From the NCBI GenBank assembly GCA_028287225.1, contig JAQBPZ010000193.1:1-7841 (forward strand): 7,841 bases of DNA, given 5' to 3'. Of the stretch, positions 1 to 5,902 are shown piece after piece (position 1 is the first letter of the stretch; each line of letters starts with the position of its first letter). Both the position numbers and the translations under genes were made by a program. The notes beneath the pieces were generated by a model, which saw only the letters and a program-made list of their open reading frames with translations, had not been told where the DNA came from and made no database searches. The stretch is from Gemmatimonadota bacterium. GTDB taxonomy: Bacteria > Gemmatimonadota > Gemmatimonadetes > Gemmatimonadales > Gemmatimonadaceae.

Positions 1-1327
1 CCACCTGATCCGCCGGAAGCGGCACGCCGAGCAGGCGCGCGAGCCGCGAGCTGCGCAGGATGACCGGCGTGCGCGGCGGCTCGCCCGCGTACAGGTCCAC
101 CGGCGCGGTCGTGACGCTGCCGCCCGCCAGCGCGATGATCAGCGAGGCCACGCGGTCCAGCACCTGCGGCGCCTGTGCCGCATCCACGCCGCGCTCGAAC
201 CGGTAGCTCGCGTCGGTGGACAGGCCGGCGAGCCGCCGCGTGCGCCGAGTCCGCGCCGGATCGAACACCGCGACTTCCACGAAGATGTCCGTGGTGGCGG
301 CATCCACCTCGGTGTCGCGCCCGCCCATCACCCCCGCGATCGCCACCGGGCGCACCGAGTCGGCGATCACCGTCATCTCCGGCGTGAGCGTGCGCGTCAC
401 GCCGTCGAGCGTCACGAGGGTCTCGCCCGCCTTGGCCGACCGGATAACGACCGTCTTCTCCGGCGCCTGCGGCTCGGGGTCGAACTTGCCCAGGTCGAAC
501 GCGTGGGTGGGATGTCCGAGCTCGTGGAGCACGTAGTTGGTGGCGTCCACGATGTTGTTGATTGACCGCGAGCCGACCGCCGCGAGGCGGTCGACGAGCC
601 ACTGCGGGCTCTCGCCCACGGTGACGCCGCGTACGACGACGCCCATGTAGCGCGACGCGACCTTCGCGTCTTCCAGGTGCATCACGATGCCGCCGGCGTT
701 GCCCGCGCGGCGGAAGCGCTTCGGCGCCGGGATCGCGATGGCCGCCGTGCCGATGTCCGGAAGATGCATCGGCATCCCCGTGACCGCCGCAACCTCGCGC
801 GCCACGCCGAGGTGCGAGAGCAGGTCCGGCCGGTTGGGCAGCACGTCCACCACGAGCCGCGCGTCGCCCACCGGCATTGCCCGGAGAAAGGGGGTGCCGG
901 GCGCGACGTCGAGGTGAAGCTCCATGATGCCGTCGTGCTCCTGCCCCAACCCGAGCTCGCGCGCGGAGCACAGCATGCCGTTGCTCGTCTTCCCGCGGAT
1001 CTTGCGCTTCTCGATCTTCAGCCCGCCGGGCATCACCGTGCCGGTGGGCGCGAAGGGGTACAGCTTTCCCGCGGTGACGTTCGGCGCACCGCACACCACG
1101 TCCAGCAGCTCGCCGGTGCCCATGTCCACCCTGGTGACGTGCAGGTGGTCGGAGTCCGGATGCGGCGCCGCTTCCACGACGCGCGCAACGACGATCGGCG
1201 CGAGGTCCTCGCGCAGCGCGACCAGCTCATCCACGGTCGCGGTATGCGCCGTGATGAGGTCGCGCAACTCGGCCGCAGAGCGGCCGCTGTCGGCGAATGC
1301 GTTGAGCCAGGCGACGGAGACGTTCAT
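1..1327 (-). CDS. pheT: Phenylalanyl-tRNA synthetase beta subunit, N-terminal 442 residues (partial)
   Basis: PheT pairs with PheS in the (alpha-beta)2 cytosolic enzyme that charges tRNA-Phe; it contributes tRNA binding and editing of mischarged Tyr-tRNA. I translated it by hand from the ATG at 1327. Residues about 40-150 form the EMAP-II/OB-type tRNA-binding domain, with VCGAPNV (79-84 region) and SNGMLCSARELGLG (115-128). DVLPNRPDLLSHLGVARE (161-178) and the B3/B4 editing region follow, with SRYMGV, NNIVDATNYVLHELGHPTHAFDL (257-279), AGVMGG (331-336) and TDASYRFERGVD (371-382). The reading frame runs off the left edge near the start of the B5 domain; full-length PheT is about 800 residues, so roughly half is missing. 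Its ATG overlaps the pheS TGA by four bases (ATGA), which implies translational coupling and equal subunit supply. No frameshift or stop is seen. Confidence 0.97.
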   Translation of the reverse strand, partial: MNVSVAWLNAFADSGRSAAELRDLITAHTATVDELVALREDLAPIVVARVVEAAPHPDSDHLHVTRVDMGTGELLDVVCGAPNVTAGKLYPFAPTGTVMPGGLKIEKRKIRGKTSNGMLCSARELGLGQEHDGIMELHLDVAPGTPFLRAMPVGDARLVVDVLPNRPDLLSHLGVAREVAAVTGMPMHLPDIGTAAIAIPAPKRFRRAGNAGGIVMHLEDAKVASRYMGVVVRGVTVGESPQWLVDRLAAVGSRSINNIVDATNYVLHELGHPTHAFDLGKFDPEPQAPEKTVVIRSAKAGETLVTLDGVTRTLTPEMTVIADSVRPVAIAGVMGGRDTEVDAATTDIFVEVAVFDPARTRRTRRLAGLSTDASYRFERGVDAAQAPQVLDRVASLIIALAGGSVTTAPVDLYAGEPPRTPVILRSSRLARLLGVPLPADQV

Positions 1328-2370
1328 TCGGACACCTGCGAGAGGAACCTGACGTCGGAGTCGTACAGCAGGCGGATGTCGGGCAGCCCGTAGCGCTGCA
1401 TGGCGATGCGGCCGGGGCCCATGCCGAAGGCCCAGCCGGTGTACCGCTCGCTGTCGATGCCCGCGGCTTCGAGCACGCTCGGATGCACCATGCCAGACCC
1501 CATGATCTCCATCCACCCCGTGCCCTTGCATGCCGAGCAGCCGCCCCCCTTGCAGAGCTGGCATTCCACGTCCATCTCGGCCGACGGCTCCGTGAACGGG
1601 AAGAAGCTCGGGCGGAAGCGGGTGCGCGTCGTGGCGCCGAAGAAGCGGCGCGCGAAGAGCGTGAGCGTCGACTTCAGGTCCACGAAGGAGATGCCTTCGT
1701 CCACCGCGAGCCCTTCCAGCTGCGCGAAGGCGGGTGCATGGCTCGCGTCGAAGGGATCGCGCCGGAAGACGTTGCCCGGCGCGAGGATCCGGATCGGCGG
1801 CGCATGGCGCTGGAGGGTGCGCACCTGCACCGGCGACGTGTGCGTGCGCAGGAGCGCGCCGTCGCCGAGGTAGAAGGTGTCGTGCAGGTCCATCGCCGGA
1901 TGGTCGGCCGGGAAGTTGAGCGCGCCGAAGTTGTACCACTCCGACTCGCTCTCGGGGCCGAGGGCGACGGTGAAGCCGAGCTCGCGGAAGATCCCGACGA
2001 TCTCGTCGATGACGAGCGTGACGGGGTGCTTTCCGCCGGCCCACTGGGTGCGCGCGGGCATCGTCAGGTCGAGGGCGGGGCGCGTCGCGGCCGTGCTCCT
2101 CAAGGCCGTCTGTCGCTCGCTGTGCGCCGAGACGAGCGCGGACTTCACTTCGTTGAACCGGCGTCCTGCCTCGCGGCGCGCTTCGGGCGGCAGCGCGCCG
2201 AGCGCCTTCTGCAGCACGAGGATCCTGCCGCGCTTGTCGCCGAGATACTCGATGCGTGCCTGCTCCAGCTCGTCCGCGTCGGCGGCGCCGGAGAATGCCT
2301 CGAGGCCGTCGCGATGGATCTCGTCAGCGCGGCTCTCGTATTGGTCAGGCGTGGTGATCTCGGGAGTCAT
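1324..2370 (-). CDS. pheS: Phenylalanyl-tRNA synthetase alpha subunit
   Basis: This is the catalytic class II subunit that activates phenylalanine with ATP and transfers it to tRNA-Phe. It has 348 residues, normal for the family. The N-terminal ~90 residues are the helical tRNA-binding arm. Class II motifs follow: LGPESESEWYNFGALNFPADHPA (about 137-159), DTFY (164-167), LLRTHTSPVQVRTL (173-186), the motif-2 arginine segment GNVFRRDPFDASH (199-211), FRPSFFPFTEPSAEMDV (252-268) and motif 3 GMGPGRIAMQRYG (316-328). Four cysteines (270, 273, 278, 281) in a CxxC-G-rich-CxxC segment sit just before WMEIMGSGMVHP and look like a small zinc knuckle; E. coli PheS lacks it, while PheS of several other phyla has a similar one. 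I see no clear Shine-Dalgarno before the ATG at 2370, but the start suits the family's length. It lies 141 nt after rplT and overlaps pheT by 4 nt. Confidence 0.97.
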   Translation of the reverse strand: MTPEITTPDQYESRADEIHRDGLEAFSGAADADELEQARIEYLGDKRGRILVLQKALGALPPEARREAGRRFNEVKSALVSAHSERQTALRSTAATRPALDLTMPARTQWAGGKHPVTLVIDEIVGIFRELGFTVALGPESESEWYNFGALNFPADHPAMDLHDTFYLGDGALLRTHTSPVQVRTLQRHAPPIRILAPGNVFRRDPFDASHAPAFAQLEGLAVDEGISFVDLKSTLTLFARRFFGATTRTRFRPSFFPFTEPSAEMDVECQLCKGGGCSACKGTGWMEIMGSGMVHPSVLEAAGIDSERYTGWAFGMGPGRIAMQRYGLPDIRLLYDSDVRFLSQVSE

Positions 2371-2396
2371 CGGACTGAGGTTCGGGTCGTTCGTGG

Positions 2397-2487
2397 CGCG
2401 CGCCGTACGATCAGGTCGGTCGATGCCGGCGCGCGCGTCGCTCGTGCGGGATGACAGAACGGCGGCGCAACCGAGGTCGCGCCGCCG
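2397..2487 (-). other. Structured spacer between rplT and pheS (two GC-rich hairpins)
   Basis: The 141-nt gap between the rplT stop and the pheS start holds two perfect inverted repeats. Reading in the gene direction, the first has 9-bp arms CGGCGGCGC / GCGCCGCCG (2479-2487 with 2460-2468) around a 10-nt loop, followed by TTCTGTC rather than a real U-run. The second has 9-bp arms CGCGCGCCG / CGGCGCGCG (2397-2405 with 2427-2435) around a 21-nt loop. They could attenuate or partly terminate transcription before pheST, or stabilise mRNA ends after rplT. I found no Phe-rich leader peptide of the E. coli pheM kind. High GC makes such pairings easier by chance, so the role is uncertain. Confidence 0.4.
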
Positions 2488-2511
2488 CCGATGCCCCGTT
2501 CGGGAAACTAA

Positions 2512-2874
2512 TTACGCAGCGTTGAGCGCGGCGCGCACCTGGTCGGCGATCATGCCGAAGGCCACCGGATCGCGGACGGCGATATCGGCGAGGATCTTCC
2601 GGTCGATCTCGATGCCGGCCTTGGAGAGGCCGCTGATGAAGACGCTGTAGCTCATGTCGTGCTGGCGGGCGGCCGCGTTGATGCGGACGATCCACAGCTT
2701 GCGGAAGTCGCGCTTCTTGGCCTTGCGATCCCGGTACGCGTAGACCCAGCCGCGCTCGACCGTTTCCTTGGCGGCCTTCCACAGCTTGGAGCGAGCGCCG
2801 AAGGCGCCCTTGGCGTGCTTGAGGATCTGCTTCTTGCGCTTGAGGCGCGGGACGTTCGATACGGCGCGTGGCAT
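2512..2874 (-). CDS. rplT: 50S ribosomal protein L20
   Basis: L20 (bL20) binds 23S rRNA and is needed early in 50S subunit assembly; in several bacteria it also represses its own operon by binding mRNA. The 120-residue product is standard length and very basic. It starts MPRAVSNVPRLKRKKQILKH, continues with GAFGARSKLWKAAKETVERGWVYAYRDRKAKKRDFRKLWI, and carries the family signature WIVRINAAARQHDMSYS (61-77) and GLSKAGIEIDRKILADIAV (82-100). The ATG at 2874 has a good GGAG Shine-Dalgarno 8 nt upstream. It begins 12 nt after the rpmI stop, so the two are co-transcribed. L20 is the obvious candidate ligand for the attenuator found upstream of infC, by analogy with the Bacillus infC-rpmI-rplT operon; that link is inference. 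Confidence 0.98.
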   Translation of the reverse strand: MPRAVSNVPRLKRKKQILKHAKGAFGARSKLWKAAKETVERGWVYAYRDRKAKKRDFRKLWIVRINAAARQHDMSYSVFISGLSKAGIEIDRKILADIAVRDPVAFGMIADQVRAALNAA

Positions 2875-2886
2875 AGTGTGCTCCGG

Positions 2887-3084
2887 TTACGCCTGAATGA
2901 GGCGCTTGATGCGCTTCTGTTCGCCGTTCGTGGCGATGAGGCCCGCGCGGCGCAGGTTCCGCTTCCGCTTCGAGGTCTTCTTGGTCAGGATGTGGCTCTT
3001 GAACGCCTTGTAGCGCTTCACCTTGCCGGTCCCGGTCAACCGGAACCGCTTCGAGGCGCCCTTGTGGGTCTTCATCTTCGGCAT
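2887..3084 (-). CDS. rpmI: 50S ribosomal protein L35
   Basis: L35 (bL35) is a small basic protein of the large ribosomal subunit. The 65-residue sequence is a full-length match in outline: MPKMKTHKGASKRFRLTGTGK at the start, then KVKRYKAFKSHILTKKTSKRKRNLRR and a short C-terminus ending KRIKRLIQA. The ATG at 3084 follows an AAGGCGAG Shine-Dalgarno-like stretch that overlaps the infC stop codon, and only 12 nt separate the two genes. The same 12-nt gap precedes rplT. The order infC-rpmI-rplT is one of the most conserved in bacteria and supports all three assignments. Nothing is unusual in the gene. Confidence 0.98.
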   Translation of the reverse strand: MPKMKTHKGASKRFRLTGTGKVKRYKAFKSHILTKKTSKRKRNLRRAGLIATNGEQKRIKRLIQA

Positions 3085-3096
3085 TGAATGCTCGCC

Positions 3097-3612
3097 TTAT
3101 TTGGGCGTGAGGATCATCGTCATGGACTTCCCTTCGAGCCGGCCCGCGCTCTCGATCTTCGCGATGTCCGACAGCTGGCTGCTCACCCGATCGAGCACCT
3201 GCTGCCCGAGCTCCGGATGGGCCACCTGGCGACCACGGAACATCATGGTCACTTTCACCTTGTTCTTCTCCTCGAGGAACCGCCGCGCGTGCCGCGTCTT
3301 CGTGTCGAAGTCGTGGTCGTCGATGCCGGGACGGTACTTCACTTCCTTGAGCTCGATGACGTGCTGCTTCTTCTTCGCCACGCGCGCCTGCTTGGCCATC
3401 TCGAACTTGTACTTGCCGTAGTCCATGATGCGGACCACGGGCGGCCGAGCGGTGGCGGCGACTTCCACGAGGTCCAGGCCGGCTTCTTCCGCCATCCGGA
3501 GCGCCGCGTCCACCTCGAGAATCCCGAGCTGCGAGCCATCGGCCCCGATCACGCGGACCGGGCTGATGCGGATCATGCGATTGACCCGCACGCGCTTCGT
3601 TGTGTCCTGAAT
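3097..3612 (-). CDS. infC: Translation initiation factor IF-3, with a probable ATT start
   Basis: IF-3 binds the 30S subunit, keeps it apart from 50S and checks the start codon and initiator tRNA. From the ATT at 3612 the product has 171 residues, the usual size. The N-domain begins with the conserved RVNRMIRISPVRVIGADGSQLG (8-30); the linker holds the IF-3 signature RIMDYGKYKFE (61-71), followed by a lysine-rich hinge; the C-domain includes VKYRPGIDDHDFDTK (91-105), VKVTMMFRGRQ (119-129) and a C-terminal GKSMTMILTPK. I chose ATT because GAGG lies exactly 8 nt upstream. The first ATG (3576) would delete the conserved RVN and has no Shine-Dalgarno. An upstream GTG (3732) would translate through the terminator hairpin and has no spaced ribosome site. 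An ATT start is known for E. coli infC, where IF-3 discriminates against it and so represses itself; the same is inferred here. Confidence 0.95.
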   Translation of the reverse strand: MQDTTKRVRVNRMIRISPVRVIGADGSQLGILEVDAALRMAEEAGLDLVEVAATARPPVVRIMDYGKYKFEMAKQARVAKKKQHVIELKEVKYRPGIDDHDFDTKTRHARRFLEEKNKVKVTMMFRGRQVAHPELGQQVLDRVSSQLSDIAKIESAGRLEGKSMTMILTPK

Positions 3613-3620
3613 ACTCGTAG

Positions 3621-3624
3621 CCTC
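3621..3624 (-). promoter_or_regulatory. infC ribosome binding site (GAGG) deciding the ATT start
   Basis: In the gene direction the sequence reads TTCGAGGCTACGAGTATT. GAGG is followed by 8 nt (CTACGAGT) and then ATT, which is ideal spacing. No other possible start nearby, ATG at 3576 or GTG at 3732, has a comparable site. Confidence 0.75.
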
Positions 3625-3637
3625 GAAGAAGGAGAAC

Positions 3638-3670
3638 AAAAAAGCGGACCTTCTGGAATGAAGAGTCCGC
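3638..3670 (-). terminator. Intrinsic terminator in the infC leader (attenuator)
   Basis: In the transcript sense the arms are GCGGAC and GTCCGC (6 bp). After a single bulged T the stem continues with CTTC / GAAG (4 bp), closed by a 6-nt loop ATTCCA, and a run of six T follows at once (3643 down to 3638). This is a complete rho-independent terminator. It lies between the likely promoter and infC, with 25 nt between the T-run and the ATT start, so it cannot end an upstream gene on this strand: the nearest one, the hydrolase gene, stops at 3935, on the far side of the infC promoter. It should therefore work as an attenuator of infC-rpmI-rplT-pheST. Confidence 0.85.
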
Positions 3671-3725
3671 ACGACACGCGGCTCCCCGCCCTGGGCAGGT
3701 GGCCGCACATTGAATCCGGACTCCT
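3661..3725 (-). promoter_or_regulatory. Antiterminator helix competing with the infC terminator
   Basis: The upstream leader segment AGGAGTCCG (3717-3725) can pair with CGGACTCTT (3661-3669) over 9 positions, one of them a G-U. The second segment is the 5' arm of the terminator, so the two structures exclude each other. That is the hallmark of a transcription attenuator or riboswitch-like expression platform. Between them lies CCTGCC-CAG-GGCGGG, a small possible hairpin inside the antiterminator loop. What tips the balance (L20, IF-3, a ribosome or a metabolite) cannot be read from the sequence. Confidence 0.65.
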
Positions 3726-3733
3726 GCAGCACA

Positions 3734-3783
3734 CCTCGCGACGATGCGAGGGCCAGAGGGTGGATCCCGCACGAAGCAGGATC
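3734..3783 (-). promoter_or_regulatory. 5' hairpins of the infC leader RNA
   Basis: Two stable hairpins precede the antiterminator. The first, 3763-3783 near the predicted 5' end, has an 8-bp stem GATCCTGC / GCGGGATC (one G-U) around TTCGT. The second, 3734-3751, has CCTCGC / GCGAGG around ATCGTC and ends 8 nt before the antiterminator strand. They could form a ligand-binding or protein-binding domain, or simply protect the transcript. I do not recognise a named RNA family with certainty; L20 leaders occupy this position in Firmicutes. Confidence 0.5.
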
Positions 3784-3805
3784 ACTTAGCTAGTTGTCAG
3801 GAAGG

Positions 3806-3833
3806 AAGTTAGGCGGTACGGGCGGGATGTCAA
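3806..3833 (-). promoter_or_regulatory. Probable sigma-70-type promoter of the infC operon
   Basis: On the minus strand TTGACA (3828-3833) is a perfect -35 box. It is followed after 16 bp by TAACTT (3806-3811), a weak -10 match that keeps the key T, A and final T. The start of transcription would be near 3799, giving a leader of about 185 nt that contains the hairpins and the terminator. It is the only good -35 box seen upstream of infC. Confidence 0.55.
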
Positions 3834-3844
3834 GGCGAGACAGC

Positions 3845-3935
3845 AACGGCGTTGGCGGTTTTCGGTTAACGGGTAGCCGTCAGACCTCGGGACGCTTCTA
3901 CCGCCAACTGCTCACCGCAAACCGCCAACGCCGTT
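3845..3935 (-). repeat. Palindromic dispersed repeat, left copy
   Basis: Arms 3845-3865 and 3915-3935 are reverse complements over 20 of 21 bases, so the element can fold into a long hairpin. It abuts the stop codon of the hydrolase gene (3935-3937) and ends 11 bp before the infC -35 box. Its reverse complement aligns with the right copy at 4826-4886 over about 53 of 61 positions, including an exact 14-base core GAAGCGTCCCGAGG (here 3885-3898 in reverse). It may serve as the terminator of the hydrolase gene, but there is no clear T-run, and its family-like nature points to a REP- or MITE-like element. Confidence 0.8.
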
Positions 3936-4813
3936 CAGCGCTCCACCCCATACCCCTTCCCCTCCGCCACGATCTTCGCCCACGCCGTCGTCGCGTCGTG
4001 CTCGAACATCACCGTCCATCCCTCGTCCACCGCCTCCGCCCACAGCTGGCGCTTGGATTCGAGGGTCACGAGCGGCTCCACGTCGTAGCCCATGATCCAG
4101 GGCAGCGGGACGTGTGCCGCCGTGGGGCAGACGTCCGCCAGGTACAGCAGGCGCTCGCCCTCCGACTCCAGCAGCACGCTCTGGTGATGCGGCGTGTGGC
4201 CCGGCGTGCGCCGCAGGGTGAGGCCCGCCAGCAGCTCCACGTCGTCGTCCACCAGCTCGAGCTGCCGCGACTGCTCCAGCGGCTCGTAGTTGTGCGCGAA
4301 GTAGCTGGCCGAGGTGCGCTCGTTCGTCCGGTGGGCCCAGTCCCACTCGCCCCGCCGGACGACGTAGCGTGCATTCGGGAAGCTCGCAACCGCGTCGCCG
4401 GCCTCTCCGCGGCGGGTGTTGCCGCCGGCGTGGTCGAAGTGCAGGTGGGTGTTGATGACCATCGTCACGTCGTCCACGCGGTAGCCCGCCTCCGCCAGCG
4501 CGCTCTCGAGCTGCGTCGGCCCCACGTCGCCCACCGGGCCGTTCTCGATGCCGTAGATGCCGTAGAACTTCTCCGGCTCCTTGTTGCCCGCGCCGGTGTC
4601 CACGAGCACCAGGCCATCGGGATGGTCGATCAGCAGGCAGCGCATGCCGAGCGGGATCCGGTTCCGGGCGTCCGCGGGAATCTTGCGCTCCCAGAGCGTC
4701 TTGGGCACCACGCCGAACATCGCGCCGCCATCGAGCTGCTGGAGGCCCGCCTGAAGCGCGTGGACCCGAATGCCGCCGAGGAGCCGGCTCTGGACGAGGG
4801 GGAGAAGAGGCAT
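3935..4813 (-). CDS. Metallo-beta-lactamase-fold hydrolase, YtnP-like (possible lactonase)
   Basis: The 292-residue protein has a full binuclear-zinc metallo-beta-lactamase site: THLHFDHAGG with H123, H125, D127 and H128; H206 in GHTPHHQ; D227 in YLADVCPT; and H272 in FEHD. The N-terminal DGGAMFGVVPKTLWERK (29-44), NRIPLGMRCLLID and FPNARYVVRRGEWDWA (145-160) resemble the YtnP/AHL-lactonase branch, whose characterised members open signal-molecule lactones. No signal peptide is seen, so it is probably cytosolic. The true substrate is unknown: a quorum-quenching role is family-based inference, and general lactonase or esterase activity is equally possible. The ATG at 4813 lacks a good Shine-Dalgarno and only 12 bp separate it from the right-hand repeat, so its promoter must lie in the repeat or it depends on read-through from the exonuclease gene. 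It is bracketed by the two inverted repeat copies. Confidence 0.9.
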   Translation of the reverse strand: MPLLPLVQSRLLGGIRVHALQAGLQQLDGGAMFGVVPKTLWERKIPADARNRIPLGMRCLLIDHPDGLVLVDTGAGNKEPEKFYGIYGIENGPVGDVGPTQLESALAEAGYRVDDVTMVINTHLHFDHAGGNTRRGEAGDAVASFPNARYVVRRGEWDWAHRTNERTSASYFAHNYEPLEQSRQLELVDDDVELLAGLTLRRTPGHTPHHQSVLLESEGERLLYLADVCPTAAHVPLPWIMGYDVEPLVTLESKRQLWAEAVDEGWTVMFEHDATTAWAKIVAEGKGYGVER

Positions 4814-4825
4814 GAGGTAGAACCT

Positions 4826-4915
4826 AAGGGCGTTTGCGGTTTGCGGTGAGCGGTCGGCGGTCGAAGCGTCCCGAGGCCGGACCGCTCACCGCCAACCGCT
4901 CACCGCAAGCGCCCC
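4826..4915 (+). repeat. Palindromic dispersed repeat, right copy
   Basis: This copy fills nearly all of the gap between the exonuclease stop (4916) and the hydrolase start (4813). It has imperfect inverted arms built from GCGGTGAGCGGT and GGCGGT modules around the core GAAGCGTCCCGAGG (4863-4876), which is identical to the left copy but in opposite orientation. The outer ends, AGGGCG and CGCCCCT, also pair. Like the left copy it begins right at a stop codon. The 3'-end placement suggests a role in termination or mRNA stability, or insertion into sites that do no harm. Confidence 0.8.
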
Positions 4916-5902
4916 TCACGCCGTGGTGTCCCGGCTCACCGGCGCCGGCAGCCCGGAGAGCGGACGACGCGGCCGACGCTTCTTCGGGGTCGTGCTTCCC
5001 GTGGAGAGGAAGCGCTCCAGGTCCGACCACCGCTCGCAGCCGTGGCCGCGCGCATCCTCGAGCAGCCGCAGCAGGCAGTGCGCCGTCGCGAGCGCGTCGC
5101 CCGCCGCGCGGTGACGCATGCCCTCGGGAATCTCGACGCCGTAATGCCGCGCGACGTAGTCGAGTGAGCGCGAGCGCAGCTGCGGCAGCAGGCGCCGCGC
5201 GAGCCGGACCGTGCAGAGGCGCCGGCCCGTGAGCTCGCGACCGGTGGCGCGGGACACCTCGGCGCTCACGAAGCGCCAGTCGAAGCTCGCGTTGTGGGCG
5301 ACGAACACGTGGCCGTCGATCGCGCGCAGCACGTGCTCGCACACGTCGCGGAAGGGTGCCTTCTCGCGCACCATCTCCCAGGAGATGTTCGTGAGCCGGG
5401 TGATGAACGGCGGGATGGAGCGCTCCGGGTTCACGAGGGTCTCGAAGACGTCCACGACGCGCCCGTCCCGGACGGTCACCGCCGCGATCTCGGTGATCCG
5501 GTCGCCGGTGTCAGGCCGCCCGCCGGTCGTCTCCACATCCACCACGGCGAAGGACAGCTCCGAGAGCAGGGGCTCGTCGGCCACGGCGGGCTGCCGCCAG
5601 GCCGGCGGCGCGGGCTCGGAGAGCCGCCACGCGCCGTCCGGGGTGCGCACGAACCGCGGATGCTCCGCCAGCAGCGTGTACGCCATGTGCTCGGCCACCG
5701 CGGCCGGCAGCGACGAGAGCTGGCAGACGCTGGCGATCAATGCGCGCGCGTCGGCCGGGCCCGCCTTCAGGTAGTCGGCTGCACGCTCGGCCAGCAGGCC
5801 CTGCTCCGCCCGCGTGGACACGCCGGACGTGGCGAACGGCTCCAGCCGGGTTCCGCTCACCGGGTCGACTGGCCGGCCGTCCCTCTCCTGCTCACTGCTC
5901 AC
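4916..5902 (-). CDS. DnaQ-like DEDDh 3'-5' exonuclease with extra N-terminal domain
   Basis: Residues about 115-285 form an RNase-T/DnaQ exonuclease domain that removes nucleotides from 3' ends. ExoI is VVDVETTGG (D122, E124), ExoII is VAHNASFDWRFV (D208) and ExoIII is HRAAGDALATAH (H264, D269), so all five DEDDh residues are present. Residues about 36-95 form a helical region ending in FVRTPDGAWRLSE, which looks like a small winged-helix DNA-binding fold. The C-terminal ~30 residues are basic and proline-rich (TPKKRRPRRP). At 328 residues it is longer than E. coli epsilon (243), so a repair or accessory exonuclease is as likely as the replicative proofreader; I give no symbol. The GTG start at 5902 has AAGGA 6 nt upstream, which supports it. 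It is divergent from rex, with 173 bp between them. Confidence 0.9.
   Translation of the reverse strand: MSSEQERDGRPVDPVSGTRLEPFATSGVSTRAEQGLLAERAADYLKAGPADARALIASVCQLSSLPAAVAEHMAYTLLAEHPRFVRTPDGAWRLSEPAPPAWRQPAVADEPLLSELSFAVVDVETTGGRPDTGDRITEIAAVTVRDGRVVDVFETLVNPERSIPPFITRLTNISWEMVREKAPFRDVCEHVLRAIDGHVFVAHNASFDWRFVSAEVSRATGRELTGRRLCTVRLARRLLPQLRSRSLDYVARHYGVEIPEGMRHRAAGDALATAHCLLRLLEDARGHGCERWSDLERFLSTGSTTPKKRRPRRPLSGLPAPVSRDTTA

Noticed and set aside
677..1393. Long open frames on the plus strand opposite pheT, pheS, infC, the hydrolase and rsmA
   Set aside because: They are high-GC antisense shadows with arginine-, alanine- and histidine-rich composition and no known domain, lying exactly over well-supported genes.
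3613..3732. Longer infC frame from a GTG at 3732 (40 extra residues)
   Set aside because: The extra codons run through the terminator hairpin and T-run, no spaced Shine-Dalgarno precedes the GTG, and the added residues do not resemble IF-3.
2411..3772. A 453-codon minus-strand frame spanning rplT, rpmI and infC
   Set aside because: It overlaps three certain genes in another frame and its translation is low-complexity Arg/Gly/Ala/Asp text.
3935..4813. Beta-lactamase resistance gene
   Set aside because: The fold is metallo-beta-lactamase, but the DGGAMFGVVPK-type N-terminus and overall motifs point to the YtnP/lactonase branch, and there is no signal peptide for periplasmic export.
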